Assembly (NCBI RefSeq): GCF_040954645.1 | Contig: NC_092804.1 | Location: 144,655,108-144,719,107 of the forward strand | Source of the DNA: Diabrotica undecimpunctata | Lineage: Eukaryota; Arthropoda; Insecta; Coleoptera; Chrysomelidae | Length of the DNA: 64,000 bases | Reading direction: 5' to 3' | In this document: positions 47,701 through 57,030 of the stretch, piece by piece | How the letters are laid out: every line of letters starts with the position of its first letter | How positions within the stretch are numbered: the first letter of the stretch is position 1 | Translations under genes and position numbers: made by a program | The notes under the pieces: generated by a model | What the model was told of the DNA's origin: nothing | What the model saw: only the letters and a program-made list of their open reading frames with translations | Database searches by the model: none

Positions 47701-50700
47701 TTAAACCATAAAACATGTGAGCTGATATGTGACATTAAACAAAAAATGAGAAACAAAGATATAACATTTATTTGGGCAAAAAGTCACTCCGGGATAAAAG
47801 GTAATGAAATAGTAGACGATCTCGCTAAGGATTCTACTCATTCAGGTATACAAGAACATATTTACACAGTATCAGACCTAATCAATTTTTATAATAAAAA
47901 AATAAATTTTAACTGGCAAGACAGATGGAAAATATTGGCGAATACTTCAAATAATCATTATTACAAGATCCATCCTACGTTACCATCCCTAACAGAATTA
48001 CCACACATATTCCATTATAATATATCTAAACGATCAGCAGCAACTATTACAAGATTAAAAACTAGTCACGGTGCTGTTCCTGCTCACCTGGCTAGATTAA
48101 ACATTATAGAATCAGGAAAGTGTTTATGCGATAATATTTCCCAGTATGATGTTAATCACATCCTGTTTGGATGTATTAAAAATAAAGCACTCTCATCTAC
48201 GTTTTGTGAAAACCTGGTTAAAAGTAATGTGCAACTTCCAGTAAACATAACCCACCTACTGTCATTGAATCAGAAATCCATATACGAACTCATATGTAAT
48301 CACTTATACGCATCCGGATATATAATATAAATTTAGTACAATCAAGTTTTTAATTGATAAACATAACATAAATCATTTAAAAATCTGTGGCAAAAGGACT
48401 AGTATCCATGCCAAACACACTATCATCATCATCATCATCATCGAAAAATATTAGTACAATTATTAATAAAAAAATATTAAGAGAGAAATATGTTTTGGCG
48501 ATATGTTACAAAGGCTGTAACAACGTCCATATATGTCATTGTTCACCACCATAGTTCTTCCGCCATAGTTTGTAATTCCTCTAATGTGTACGCTATAATC
48601 ACGATGTGTTTTGGCGATATTATGTCGCTTTGTTTAACTCCTCTCTTAATGGGGATGGGATTTATATTTTGTCTAGTTGTACTATCATAGTTGCTTTTTC
48701 ATATATATTATGTAATAGTTGCTTATTTCTCGAATATATTTTACAATTATTAATAGCTTGTTCTATGACCTATATCTCGATACTTTCAAATGCCTTTTCA
48801 TAGTCTACAAAGGCAAGAATTAAGGGTAATTGGCATTTATTTTCCTTTTCTATTAATGTTCTCAGTATCAACAGATGGCCTGATGTATATCTACATCCTT
48901 TGTGGAATCGAATCTGTTTTACTGGTCGGTAATTATCCATTTTGTAAGTTTGGCGGTTGTTAATAATTCTCACAAACTGTTTTTACACTTGACTGTGTTT
49001 CCTTTTTGTATTACTAGACTCTCGTTCCAGCTTTTAGGGATTTTTAGGGATTATGGAGACATCTAATCAATAGCTCTGTTAGTATTAGGATTGCTATTGC
49101 CTTACTTGTTTTCAAAAGTTTGGCAGTTTTGCCGTCGTGTCCCGGAACCTTATTATTTTTTAACTCTTTTAAAGCTCTTTCTATTTCGCATTATATTTTA
49201 TTTTTATTATCACGTTCTTTGTAGTTGGTCCATTAGGCTGACTTTGTGAGCTGTACAAGGTTTTATAGAAGTCTTCAACTATCTTTGTTATTTTATATTT
49301 GTCCTTCTCTTTCTTATTATTGGTGTCTTTAATTTTGAACGTCCAGTGTTGGTCACCCAGTTGGAACAGCCAGTTTATTTAGTTACACGTATTCTTAAGT
49401 AAGGCGTTTGTATTCCGGTCGTGGCTGCCTTCTTTCCTTCACTAGTTGCTTATTTTCGTTGCTAATTTTGTCTTCTTTAGTTCTTGTTTTCTTTGCGATA
49501 TGTAGTTCGACTTCGAAAAGGTTTTTATTTTGTTTTTTTTTGTTGACGTCGTTAATTTGGTACTGATTATGTTGAGGATACGATTCAAAATTACTCGTTA
49601 AAACCGTTCGGAATTATTTTCCATTTGGTCTTACTTTGAAGACATCTATCCGCAATTAAATGCAGTTTCAGGAGCGGTAGGCTTAAAAATGAACTACAGC
49701 AAAACAAAAATACTGAGCCGAGACCAGACAAATATAACAATACAAAATCATACCATAGAAAATGTTGAACATTATGTATATCTAGGTCATGTTATCAAAC
49801 TAGGAAAACCAAATCAAGATGCTGAAATTAAAAGAAGAACACAACTGGCATGGGGCGCTTTCGGCAAATTAGCATATATCTTGAAAAACACCTCCATTCC
49901 TGTAAACTTAAAGAAAAAGGTGTATAACACATGCATACTACCAGTTTGTACTTACGGCTTGGAGACAGTAGCCCTTACCAAAAAATCTGCTAAAAAATTA
50001 GAAACAACGCAAAGAGCAATGGAACGAATCATGCTTGGAATATCACTAAGAGACAAGATTAGAAACACCGAGATAAGACGTAGAACGAAGATTAGGGATA
50101 TTGTGGAAGAAATTGCAAAAATGAAATGGCGCTGGGCAGGTCACGTAGCCCGATATAATGACAACAGGTGGACACGGAGAATTCTAGAATGGAGACCAAG
50201 GACGACAACAAGAAGCACGGGAAGACCTCAAAAAAGATGGGTAGATGACATAAGAACAGTGGCAGGCAAACAGTGGATTAGATTGGCGCAAGTTAGAGAA
50301 AGATGGAAGCAATTGGGAGAGACCTACATTCAGGAGTGGATGGAAAATGGTTGACAAAGAGATCCGCATTGTTTCTTTAAAGATCCTTTTCTTGGTGATG
50401 GTCACTACCCGTTGTTACGTTGTTTATTGTTGTGACGTCTTCAAATATTCTTTTTTTGTTTGAGAGAAAATAGTCTATATAATTTTTGGTAGTTCCGTTA
50501 TGTGCGATCCATGTCCATTTTTTGTTATATTTTTTAGGAAAAAGTTATTCATTCATATTATACATGTTTTCTGGTTTTAGAAATTGCATACATTTTTCTC
50601 GTCTTGTGTTTCTTGTATTGAATCCAAAAATTCCAGTCTTGCTTTCAGTGTCTTTAATCTTTCTTTGAATTTTGGCGTTACAATCTCCCAATATTATTAT

Positions 50701-53700
50701 TATTTTAGGTTTCGTGTTATCGTCTATAGCTTATTTAAAGTCTTTAGTAAAAGTATTTAAATCATCATGAGTTGCTTATTCAGTTAGAGCATAAACTTGC
50801 ACAATCTATATTTTGGTTTGTGAATTTAGTTTTAAGAAAATTAGAAATATTAGAAACTTGGAAAGAAGATTATACAGAAATATTTGGGGGCGAACTAGCA
50901 GAAGAATGTGGGTAGGATGAAATTACGCTAGAAGTGATAAAGTATCTCGGAGAAAATGGAAAAGAATGGTTGTGGATAATTTGCAAAGAAGCTTGGAAGA
51001 ATCAAAAGATGCCTGAGGAATGGAAAAATAATTTAATCGTACCAATACATAAAAAGGAAAGGAAACCCAATGCTATAGTGCAATATATCGATAATAGAGA
51101 AAAAAGAGGAATAAAAGGAACTACAACCTTAAAAGCATTTTATTGTTTCATATGGTCATTTAAAGGAGTCCGTTTTTGATAAAGGCGTGAATTAGTTCCT
51201 ATGCATTAGGAGCATTTGGGTGAATCCTATGCACTTTTCTTACTCTCAAATTTCCTATCAAAATGTCATCTTTTAAAGTAAAAAATATTTTTTTTTGACA
51301 AAAATGTATTCAAAAACGAGGCAAAAACAAAACGAACAAATGCGATTTTTCTTTTGTGTCCCATCTCTTTTCTACGAGGATGTAGGTATAGGCATTGCTT
51401 TACAAAAAAAAAACAATTTCTATTCTTCTTAATCAAAATCACGTTTGGTAGAAGTCCTTAGGATTTACAGTATCCGAGATACGATTTTTCAAAGTTCGCC
51501 ACTCATACCATTGTTGAGCCATTTTTCCTATTTTTTCGCAAACATTGTTCTATAACTTTTTTCTACGCAGTATTAGGTATATGCAATGGGACATTAATAG
51601 AACGAAAAATCAATAACCTTTAAAACGATATAGTGTATAAGATTCTAGGACTAAGTTTAAGCAAGATATTGTTCTTCAAAACTTTGTACTTTTAACCATT
51701 TTTGTTAAGTTTTAGGGCTATTTTTTTAAATTTCTCATTATTAACTTTTTTCTTATACGTTTAGTGTACGTTCACACAGACTGCTATGGCGCGATCAGCG
51801 ATGCGATGCTTTGCAATGCGATTATATCAAAAACTTGTATCTTAAGCGCCTTGTTCAAATAGCGCGCAATTTAGTGCGATGCGATGCGATGCTAATAGCG
51901 GCTAGTATGCGCTTCGGTTTGGTTTTCAAGAATGTTTGATTCCATCGCCAATAGTCGCATATCTAGCGAGCGATATGGATGTGGAAAAATTAATAAACAA
52001 TGTTAGAATTCGTCTGGCCCTATGAGATCAACGATCAAAAACTATCACAATATGGACAAGATAAATAAATTATGGATTTAGATTGCAAAGGAGTTACAAG
52101 TAACAAGTAAGTATTAATTACTGTTTATTAGTAATTACGTTACTATATATGCTCTTGCTTATTTGAGGTGTTGGTAATTGGAAAACATTCTGTCTTTTCC
52201 AATATTGTACAGCGGAATGTATCAACATTTCTTCTGTAGAAAAACTTTTCATATTTCTAAACAAATTTCTTGTACTATATTTACAACTGTCGAGACTCCT
52301 AAACGAAAAGTGAATGCTAAACTTCTATAAGACATCCCAGTGGCAAGGAATCTGAAAAACAATGTTTTGTAGGATAGATCATCAAACAAAAACCGCGTAG
52401 TAATATTTTTAATAGGACGGTGGCGACTAGCTCACAAGCATATCATTGTATTGAAACACCCACAGATAATAGCTTGCTATGTAACGCATAACATAGCAAA
52501 GCATCGCATCGCTGATCACGTCCTAGCAGTCTGTGTGAACGTATATACAAATCGTTGCAAGCGTCACAATTGACGAAGCCATATCTTGGTTACCGTTAGT
52601 CCTAGAATATTTTACAATAGACTATTTTAAAGTACAGAATATAAGCTTTCTTTTTTATGTAGTAATGCATATACCTAAATATTATGTAAAAAAAATTATA
52701 ATCAGAAATTAAAAAAAAAAACCGAAATTAGCAAAAATAGGTAAAAGTACAAAACTTTAAAAAACCATATCTGGCTCAAAATTAGTCCTAGTACCTTCTA
52801 GAATAATTGATTCCGAAGGTAATTGATTTTTTTCTCTTTCTATTAGATATAATATTACAACTAAAACTGCGTAGAAACAAGTTATAGGACAATGTTTGCG
52901 AAAAAATAGGGAAATTGACCCAAAAATGGTGTGAGTAGCGAACTTTGAAAAATCGTATCTCGGACACTATGAATAATAAAGACTTTTACAAAACGTTATT
53001 TTAAAGAGAAATACTATTAGTTGTTTTTTTTGCTTCTATTTTTTGCTTTGTTTTTTGAATATATTTTTGTCTAAAAAAATATTTTTGACTTTATAAGTGA
53101 TATTTCGATAAGAAATTTAATTTTAAATAACTCTTCTATGGATGTATATGTACAAAACTGCATAGAATTCACCCAAATGCATCCTAGTGCATAGGGATTC
53201 ATTCACCCCTTTCTCAAAAACTCACCTCTTTAAATGGTAGCACTTCGCGGGTTTTTCATATTTCGGGGTCCATTGACCATATGCAATAATAAAACCCCTT
53301 TAACGTTATAGTTTATTTCTAAAGTACATTCAATAGCCTCACAATGGGCCACAAAGATGTATAAATGGAAGTCAAGAGAAAAAACCACAATACAATAAGA
53401 GTGCCAATAATAACAGCGAAAATTGGACAATTCAGAAAAACCCTGAATTAAAAATCAACGCAATCAAAATGAAACATTTGAGAAAAATAAGCGGAAAAAC
53501 AAAATGGGTCAGGATAAAGAGTGAAGATATCAGACAAATGACAAAGCAGAGTACATTAAAGTATTAACAGTTAATAATTACTAAGTACCTACATTAAACA
53601 TAATCAAATGTTGTGGTTCCGACATATTAATAGTCATTCTATTAATATGTCCATATTCTATAATAAACCAGAAATAATTACACGACAAATGTCAGAATTT

Positions 53701-55658
53701 GAAAGTCGAAGGAAAGATAGAATGGGAAGACCCGGCAGTAAATGAAGATTAGACCGAAGAAATAAGAAGGAATAAAGGGAAAAGTATAGAAGAATTAAAG
53801 ACGATGGTTTAAAATAGAAATGCATGAAAAAAATTTGTAAAGGAAGAACCGAAATCCTAATTCGACTACTGAAAGGGCAAAGAATATGATAAGAAGAAGA
53901 AGAAGTTTTCAATCTTCAATTGTCTTCAAATTTTGGGGTTAAAATCTCCCAATATTATTTGGTTTCTTGTTGTCTTCTATAGCTTTTTTAAGATCTTTGT
54001 AAAAAGTATTTGTTTCATCATCAGGTACTTTTTCAGTTACAACATAAACCTGTACATATTCTGGTTTGTGAATTTATTTTATCATGTATGTAACGTTGTC
54101 TGAGATGCTAATAATTATTTAAATTTGGAATATCCTCTTCTTATTGATAAGGAAACCTACTCCACTGTATATATATAGTCTTCCTTGACTTTATAAGTAG
54201 CCTATTGACTGAATGTTAAGTCCATATACCATTATCTTCTTCTTTTAACTTCTGATAGTCCCATTATGTCCTAATTCATATTTCCCAATTCCTTTACTAG
54301 AGGGTTCGTATAGTTTTGAATTTTTTGGCATGGAACAGATGTTATATGTTGTTATATGGAGCTGTTTGTTGTTCTTCTTCTTTTTCAATGTCGATTTGAC
54401 CCCCACCCAGAATCCTTGGGGCTGACCATTGCTTCGATGTGAGATTGTGGAATAAAATTGCTAGCTTCCGTGTCAATATTAAAATTGACATTTTTGTTTT
54501 CTAGAGGTTTTGGACACATCCCACTATACTGGCCAGACGGGTTGGTAGGGTAGAAGAATGTGTAAAGCCGACCATCTCAACCGAAGTTAAACAGTGCGGC
54601 CTACTCAGTTTAACCAACACCTCGGAAGATGGGTCGGCACCACTCAATCTTAATGGAATTACATTTCCTTAATTCCAGTTTTACAGATATTTCTCTGATA
54701 CTCGGTCGTCAGAGCCTTGTTTGCGATAACAGAATACACCAACGTGAAGGTAAGATTGACATTTGAGTAGGAGAGACATTAGAACCATTTGAGTGGTTAG
54801 AATTATTATATTAAATATAAATGAGGGAAATGGTTTTTATCGTTTCCCTTAAAGTGGAAAGTATATTATTATGGTCATATCAAAATCAAAAACTATTAGG
54901 CATATAATGTAGCAGGACCTAGCCACTGAGCTATGACTACTGAGCGAGGATTGATGTTGGTTCTTTCAGTTTTGAGTATTTTTTGTTTTTAAAATTTAAA
55001 AAAAAATAATATACACAATATATAATTCAAATTTATCATTATACACAAACATATATCATGCAATCGTTGTTTTTTACATTATATATCTTCTTAGGATACT
55101 GTCCTTGTACCATTGTGCAATAAGTTTGTTCCTCCAAAATCACTGCTCTGGTAGAATCAAGCGGATAAGGACCTTATTTAAGATCATTCTTCTTTTACCG
55201 TTATATAAGTTGGATACAAATTTTGCTCATTTTAGCGTCGGTATTGGCATAGTTTGATAGTAAAAAATGTAATATATGAGAAGCCAACTTATTATTTTAC
55301 TTATTTAAATGTTTCACTTACCCAGCAAGATCCACAAGATGATTGATCTACAACAGTGCTGATAACATCTGAACACTCTTTCCAGTTTTCCCTTGCATCG
55401 AAAGAATCAGGAACTTGAATATTTTCACTGTGTAAAAATTCTTTAGCAACTCCTATTCTCATTTTTTTTGCTCCTAATAAATTTTTGATCTCTTGGATTG
55501 AAAGGTTTTCATCAAAGTTTCTTCCAGCAATCCATGTGCTTTGTTTGCTATTAATGTAGTTTATAAACTCATTTGAAAGAGGATTTAAGTTACCTTTGTA
55601 ACTTAATACAATAGGTAGTAGTAGTGTAATAATGTAAGCCGCCTTCATTTTCGAGAAT
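35929..55658 (-). CDS. cathepsin B-like cysteine protease (4 coding exons, complete)
   Basis: The coding exons on the minus strand are 55322-55648, 45181-45381, 43074-43335 and 35929-36134, giving 331 residues plus TAA. All introns are GT..AG and in phase. A signal peptide occupies about residues 1-16. The C1 propeptide ([20 protein letters not shown]) ends near residue 79, where VPDSFDAR begins the mature enzyme. Gln102 and catalytic Cys108 lie in DQSSCGSCW, His277 in [11 protein letters not shown] and Asn297 in VANSWN. CEHHTNG (His188-His189) marks the occluding loop that gives cathepsin B its dipeptidyl-carboxypeptidase activity. Length is normal for the family. No key residue is missing. 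The enzyme is expected in lysosomes or secreted into the gut; many plant-feeding beetles use such proteases in digestion, which is inference here. A minus-strand ATTAAA at 35866-35871 may be its poly(A) signal. Confidence 0.93.
36358..37431 (-). mobile_element. 5'-truncated non-LTR retrotransposon, group C, with 9-bp TSD
   Basis: The minus strand carries [20 protein letters not shown], then after a shift [20 protein letters not shown], the RT box [48 protein letters not shown] and the C-terminal [20 protein letters not shown] with [14 protein letters not shown]. The direct repeat ttgaaaaac occurs at 36349-36357 and 37432-37440. The active site is intact but the frame is broken near 37200 and 36590. 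It sits in the third intron of the cathepsin B gene. Confidence 0.87.
37441..37745. repeat. fragment related to the foldback element at 38.94-39.91 kb
   Basis: aaagtggttttcgtcatgat, gatcaaaagttttcattgcg and ccaagactcacaaaacaatt match words in the left arm near 39165-39265. The rest is AT-rich. Confidence 0.45.
37762..38656 (+). mobile_element. 5'-truncated non-LTR retrotransposon, group D, with 17-bp TSD
   Basis: It reads [20 protein letters not shown].., [13 protein letters not shown], then after one frameshift near 38030 [20 protein letters not shown].., [60 protein letters not shown] and [17 protein letters not shown]. The direct repeat gttttgtctatgtctat occurs at 37745-37761 and 38657-38673. 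The tail is atgatgat. The long TSD and single frameshift suggest a young insert. Confidence 0.92.
38944..39907. mobile_element. foldback DNA element, ~360-bp inverted arms
   Basis: The left arm (38944 to about 39300) and right arm (about 39520-39907) are inverted copies over their full length; for example gcgtttttatgcaaaaaaa pairs with ttttttgcataaaaacgacg, and ggtgtatttcttatttactt pairs with aagtaaataagaaatacacc. The loop is about 220 bp. No coding sequence is seen. It lies in the cathepsin B third intron. Confidence 0.85.
39950..42410 (+). mobile_element. CR1/Jockey-like retrotransposon relic with a nested insertion
   Basis: Broken frames follow the usual order: ..[15 protein letters not shown] (after the endonuclease), [20 protein letters not shown].. 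[12 protein letters not shown], ..[20 protein letters not shown], the RT box [34 protein letters not shown], and the C-terminus [20 protein letters not shown]. Several stops are visible. It is interrupted at 42022-42388 in its 3' UTR. Confidence 0.82.
42022..42388 (+). mobile_element. 5'-truncated non-LTR C-terminus, group B, with 15-bp TSD
   Basis: The open frame reads [54 protein letters not shown] and ends ..VQQWTLEAG. The direct repeat atgttgatatatttt occurs at 42007-42021 and 42389-42403. The same group is at 49655-50361 and 59951-60408. Confidence 0.88.
42419..42487. repeat. (TA)n tract
   Basis: About 34 units of TA, just after the 3' UTR of the Jockey-like relic and possibly its tail. 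Confidence 0.9.
42566..42590. repeat. (TC)n tract
   Basis: About 12 units of TC in the cathepsin B third intron. Confidence 0.9.
43074..43335 (-). CDS. cathepsin B exon 3 (occluding loop)
   Basis: The acceptor is actgttttag and the donor gtaagt. It reads [20 protein letters not shown].. [10 protein letters not shown].. to ..FVNYKS plus one base of a Gly codon. The His-His of the occluding loop and its cysteines are intact. Confidence 0.92.
43336..43402. repeat. short (TA)n with a companion sequence shared with 58042-58076
   Basis: After about ten TA units stands acagataacgacattgtttt, then gttgaccatagga. Almost the same words follow the (TA)n at 57998-58044. Confidence 0.75.
43403..44530. 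other. cathepsin B second intron, unclassified repeat-like sequence
   Basis: aataatatgctttattgtca near 43514 looks like a retrotransposon 3' end. A 122-codon minus-strand frame at 43988-44356 contains [20 protein letters not shown] and [21 protein letters not shown] take it for a transposon-derived relic of unknown family. Confidence 0.4.
44534..44731 (+). repeat. stem-GAAACGTC motif followed by a ~90-bp (TA)n tract
   Basis: cttgagaatggcaagtgaga, then ccttgccgaaacgtcgcc form a strong stem (ggcaag/cttgcc) before GAAA. The (TA)n at 44641-44731 follows after a short unique part. It resembles the 3' ends of Penelope-like elements. Confidence 0.5.
45181..45381 (-). CDS. cathepsin B exon 2
   Basis: The acceptor is tgtttttag and the donor gtaaac. 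It reads [20 protein letters not shown].. [19 protein letters not shown].. to ..GGLYGSNQ. CCxxCGxGCxGGYxxxAW is the conserved cathepsin B block with paired disulfide cysteines. It is in phase 0 at both ends. Confidence 0.92.
45660..45722 (+). repeat. transposon terminal sequence shared with 22691-22754
   Basis: It begins tacagggcggtccgtaagta and continues ..gattctacactttaaaatat. The copy near 22.7 kb is inverted. The body is missing here because a group C retrotransposon follows directly. Confidence 0.65.
45740..46795 (-). mobile_element. non-LTR retrotransposon relic, group C
   Basis: The minus strand holds pieces of the RT region matching the copies at 31.5 and 37.4 kb: ..[20 protein letters not shown] at about 46790-46720, then ..GNEGIRQ-like and later the C-terminal part near 45760-45900. 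Many stops. A ttcttcttcttct run at 45641-45654 may be the tail of this or another minus-strand copy. Confidence 0.68.
46796..47285. other. cathepsin B first intron, nothing recognised
   Basis: AT-rich, without a recognisable frame or repeat pair. Confidence 0.4.
47290..47582 (-). pseudogene. C-terminus of a second mariner-type transposase
   Basis: The minus strand reads ..[39 protein letters not shown], a stop, then [17 protein letters not shown]. The pattern ITxExWxxxxxxVIKxEExx, then an acidic Ser/Asp tail, parallels the end of the DD82E protein (VKPENWEKAVNHTVKEEEKM). No catalytic region remains. Confidence 0.55.
47640..48443 (+). mobile_element. non-LTR retrotransposon C-terminus with RNase H domain
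   Basis: The open frame at 47659-48330 gives 223 residues. [26 protein letters not shown] is the C-terminal part of RNase H (with the usual H..GN..D). [18 protein letters not shown] is the terminal CCHC-like knuckle typical of Jockey/I-type polyproteins. The N-terminal part of RNase H and the RT are lost. The 3' end is an (ATC)n tail at 48421-48443. The frame is unbroken, so the copy is fairly young. Confidence 0.8.
48490..50870 (-). mobile_element. non-LTR retrotransposon relic (endonuclease and RT), interrupted
   Basis: Minus-strand pieces: endonuclease domain at about 50860-50380 (..[54 protein letters not shown], then GSDHH), and the RT beginning at 48973-48770 ([38 protein letters not shown]). 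Many stops and shifts. A group B copy in the other orientation interrupts it at 49655-50361. A second copy of its endonuclease start lies at 53.93-54.10 kb. Confidence 0.72.
49655..50361 (+). mobile_element. 5'-truncated non-LTR, group B, nested, with 7-bp TSD
   Basis: The open frame of about 230 codons reads [114 protein letters not shown] and ends QEWMENG. The direct repeat atccgca occurs at 49648-49654 and 50362-50368. The frame has no break, so this is one of the youngest insertions. Confidence 0.85.
50835..51165 (+). mobile_element. non-LTR fragment (endonuclease-RT linker)
   Basis: It reads [20 protein letters not shown], a stop, then [40 protein letters not shown] and PIHKKER. This is the N-terminal side of an RT domain. 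It ends where the foldback element begins. Confidence 0.65.
51975..52108 (+). pseudogene. MADF/Myb-like partner gene of Harbinger, remnant
   Basis: From the ATG it reads [16 protein letters not shown], a stop, DQRSKT, then after a shift [11 protein letters not shown] and [10 protein letters not shown] before a gtaagt donor. The pattern matches the start of a MADF domain (LIxxVRxRxxLWDxxxxxYxxxxxxxxxWxxIAxEL). One stop and one shift break it. Confidence 0.65.
52215..52430 (-). pseudogene. Harbinger transposase fragment
   Basis: The minus strand reads [34 protein letters not shown], followed by a stop and decayed sequence. This is the conserved helix region near the start of PIF/Harbinger transposases (LRFLATGxSFRSLxFxFRxG). 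The catalytic part is deleted. Confidence 0.7.
53340..53907 (+). mobile_element. non-LTR C-terminal relic with (GAA)n tail
   Basis: It reads [40 protein letters not shown], then MLWFRHIN.. and ..[14 protein letters not shown]. The C-terminal order (WT..K.., HLRKI.G.., GRP) is retained with many breaks. The tail at 53890-53907 is gaagaagaagaagt-like. Confidence 0.62.
53925..54375 (-). mobile_element. non-LTR endonuclease-region relic
   Basis: 53925-54075 matches 50680-50835 almost word for word (aatctcccaatattatt.., tctatagctt.., gtttgtgaattta), which is the endonuclease domain of the minus-strand element. The remainder to 54375 (tcttttaacttctgatagtc..) fits further upstream endonuclease sequence. 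It is decayed. Confidence 0.6.
54377..54760. repeat. unclassified repeat with 5S rRNA-like words
   Basis: The left end (ttcttcttctttttcaatgt on plus) looks like the tail of a minus-strand retroelement. Within it, ccgaccatctcaaccgaagt, taaacag and tcggaagatgggtcggc on the plus strand resemble box A and box C of 5S rRNA. The order is partly right but the interval is not, so this may be chance. Confidence 0.35.
55322..55648 (-). CDS. cathepsin B exon 1 of coding region (signal peptide, propeptide, catalytic Cys)
   Basis: The ATG is at 55648-55646 and the donor gtaagt follows TGG. It encodes [16 protein letters not shown] (signal), the propeptide and the mature start through DQSSCGSCW. The exon extends to 55658 as 5' UTR because a polypyrimidine tract and cag acceptor (ttttacag) stand 10 nt before the ATG. 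A leader exon should therefore lie further right, but it was not identified. Confidence 0.92.
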
Positions 55659-56039
55659 CTGTAAAAGATGAAGAGGAATTAATTATATTTTTCTTTAAAT
55701 TATACTGGTGGATAAATTTGTATTTATACCATTGAGAATTGCTAAAAGTAATTAAGGAAAAAATGACGATCTAACACATTCTTTTAACGCGATTATAATA
55801 TTGGATACAAAGCCGAAGTTTGGCTTCTCTCAACTTGATTATTAAACTTGATGACAAATTAAAAAAAAAAAAACACGATCGATAATTATAATAAAAATGT
55901 TTTAAAAATTCATTTAATAAAGTGTAATATGGACAATGTACATACATTTTTAATAGAAATAACATCATAAATAGAGAATCGGAAACAAAGAATTGATTGT
56001 AGATATATTCAATGAGGTGACTTTTGGTCTATTCCTCTG

Positions 56040-56800
56040 CAATATTTTCAGATATATTGTGGTCCTCTAGCCCTAAATTACATTCTTCAGCCTGACCTTT
56101 TTAAAAGGTCTAATAATTTCGAAATCGAAGTCGATCTTTGCCGGTGGTTCTTCTTCTGATATAAAATATGCTCTGCTGTTTCTTTCTCTAGGTGACAGAA
56201 TCTGCATAGGTCATCATCTGCCAATGCCATCAGCTTCAACTGCGTTTCAGATTCCAGTGCCTGTTAGCAGACCTAATATGGCTTTGAATGTTTTCCAGTC
56301 TGTTGCTTATTAGGTCCACCGACAAATTTGACGAATGTTCTGCAATAAACGATTTCGCCTTTCATTGTCCTGGGAAATTCGTCCACCATTCCAAAGATTT
56401 GTAAGCTACCCATCTTCTTGTAGCTGTTCTTGTTACTATTTTTCCAACGCCGTAGAAGGTTTCAGGTCCAACGAATGCTTGGGCCATTTCATCTGCTTTT
56501 TCATTGCCCTTATGACCTTCGTGTCCCGGTACCCAGGTACCGGTACCTTGCTACGGTCTCCTAGTTTATTTAGGGCACCCATACAATTCCATACTAGCTT
56601 AGAATTGATTCCTACGGAATTGAGTGCCGTAAGCGCTGCTTGGCTATCCATGAGGATGGCAATTAAACGGTTCGTTTTTTTGGCTTTCTATTTTATTTTC
56701 CACGCTGTGATGGATTGCCATTATTTCCACCTGGAACATTGTGACATCCTTAGATAGACTTACAGGGAAATGTACCCCTTGCTTTGTACATATTATACTG
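56040..56800 (-). mobile_element. R1/Jockey-type RNase H relic
   Basis: The minus strand reads IMDSQAALTALNSVGINSKL, VWNCMGALNKLGDRSKV then in another frame YWVPGHEGHKG and GNEKADEMAQAFVGPETF. These are the second-Asp region and the C-terminal His-Gly-Asn-Glu-Asp region of RNase H. At least one frameshift lies near 56540. Confidence 0.75.
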
Positions 56801-56814
56801 GCTTCTACACCATC

Positions 56815-57030
56815 TGATTTTTTTAATTGTTATTTGAAGTTTCGATTTCCACTCCGGAAATAGTTTTTAAAACATATTATTAACATTAACGAGTTGTTTT
56901 TATAATAAGTTGTTTGGCGGTTATGTTTTGAAAATTAAAGAGTGACTTACTTGGATTCTATCATGGCTGTTTACCTACAAGATCAGTTGAGATATACATT
57001 AATTATGGCTTAATCCCATACACATAATAT
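56815..57030 (-). repeat. Penelope-type end repeat (second copy of the 34.95 kb kind)
   Basis: On the minus strand ttttaaaaactatttccgga, gtggaaatcgaaacttc gives the same stem-GAAA arrangement. attatggcttaatcccat at 57003 recalls ggaataagccacaatt at 34950. Confidence 0.45.

Larger units (their letters stand above)
51768..52552. mobile_element. PIF/Harbinger-like element, decayed
   Basis: The ends are inverted copies of about 50 bp: gtacgttcacacagactgct.. gatcagcgatgcgatgcttt at the left and its inverse at about 52497-52546. Two gene remnants lie inside: a MADF-like start on the plus strand and a transposase piece on the minus strand. They are convergent, as in Harbinger elements, which carry one transposase and one Myb/MADF DNA-binding partner. 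Confidence 0.75.
51168..53220. mobile_element. foldback element with ~600-bp inverted arms, split by a Harbinger insertion
   Basis: The left arm (about 51168-51765) and right arm (about 52553-53220) pair in inverse orientation: tttgataaaggcgtgaatta.. gcatttgggtgaatcctatg pairs with ..cacccaaatgcatcctagtg, and tattttttcgcaaacattgt.. pairs with ..acaatgtttgcgaaaaaata. Words such as ctaggactaa and gtacttttaacc recur within arms, suggesting internal subrepeats. No gene belongs to the foldback itself. Confidence 0.8.

Noticed and set aside
48421..48443. ATC repeat as a possible CRISPR or satellite
   Set aside because: It is a short microsatellite forming the tail of a non-LTR element.
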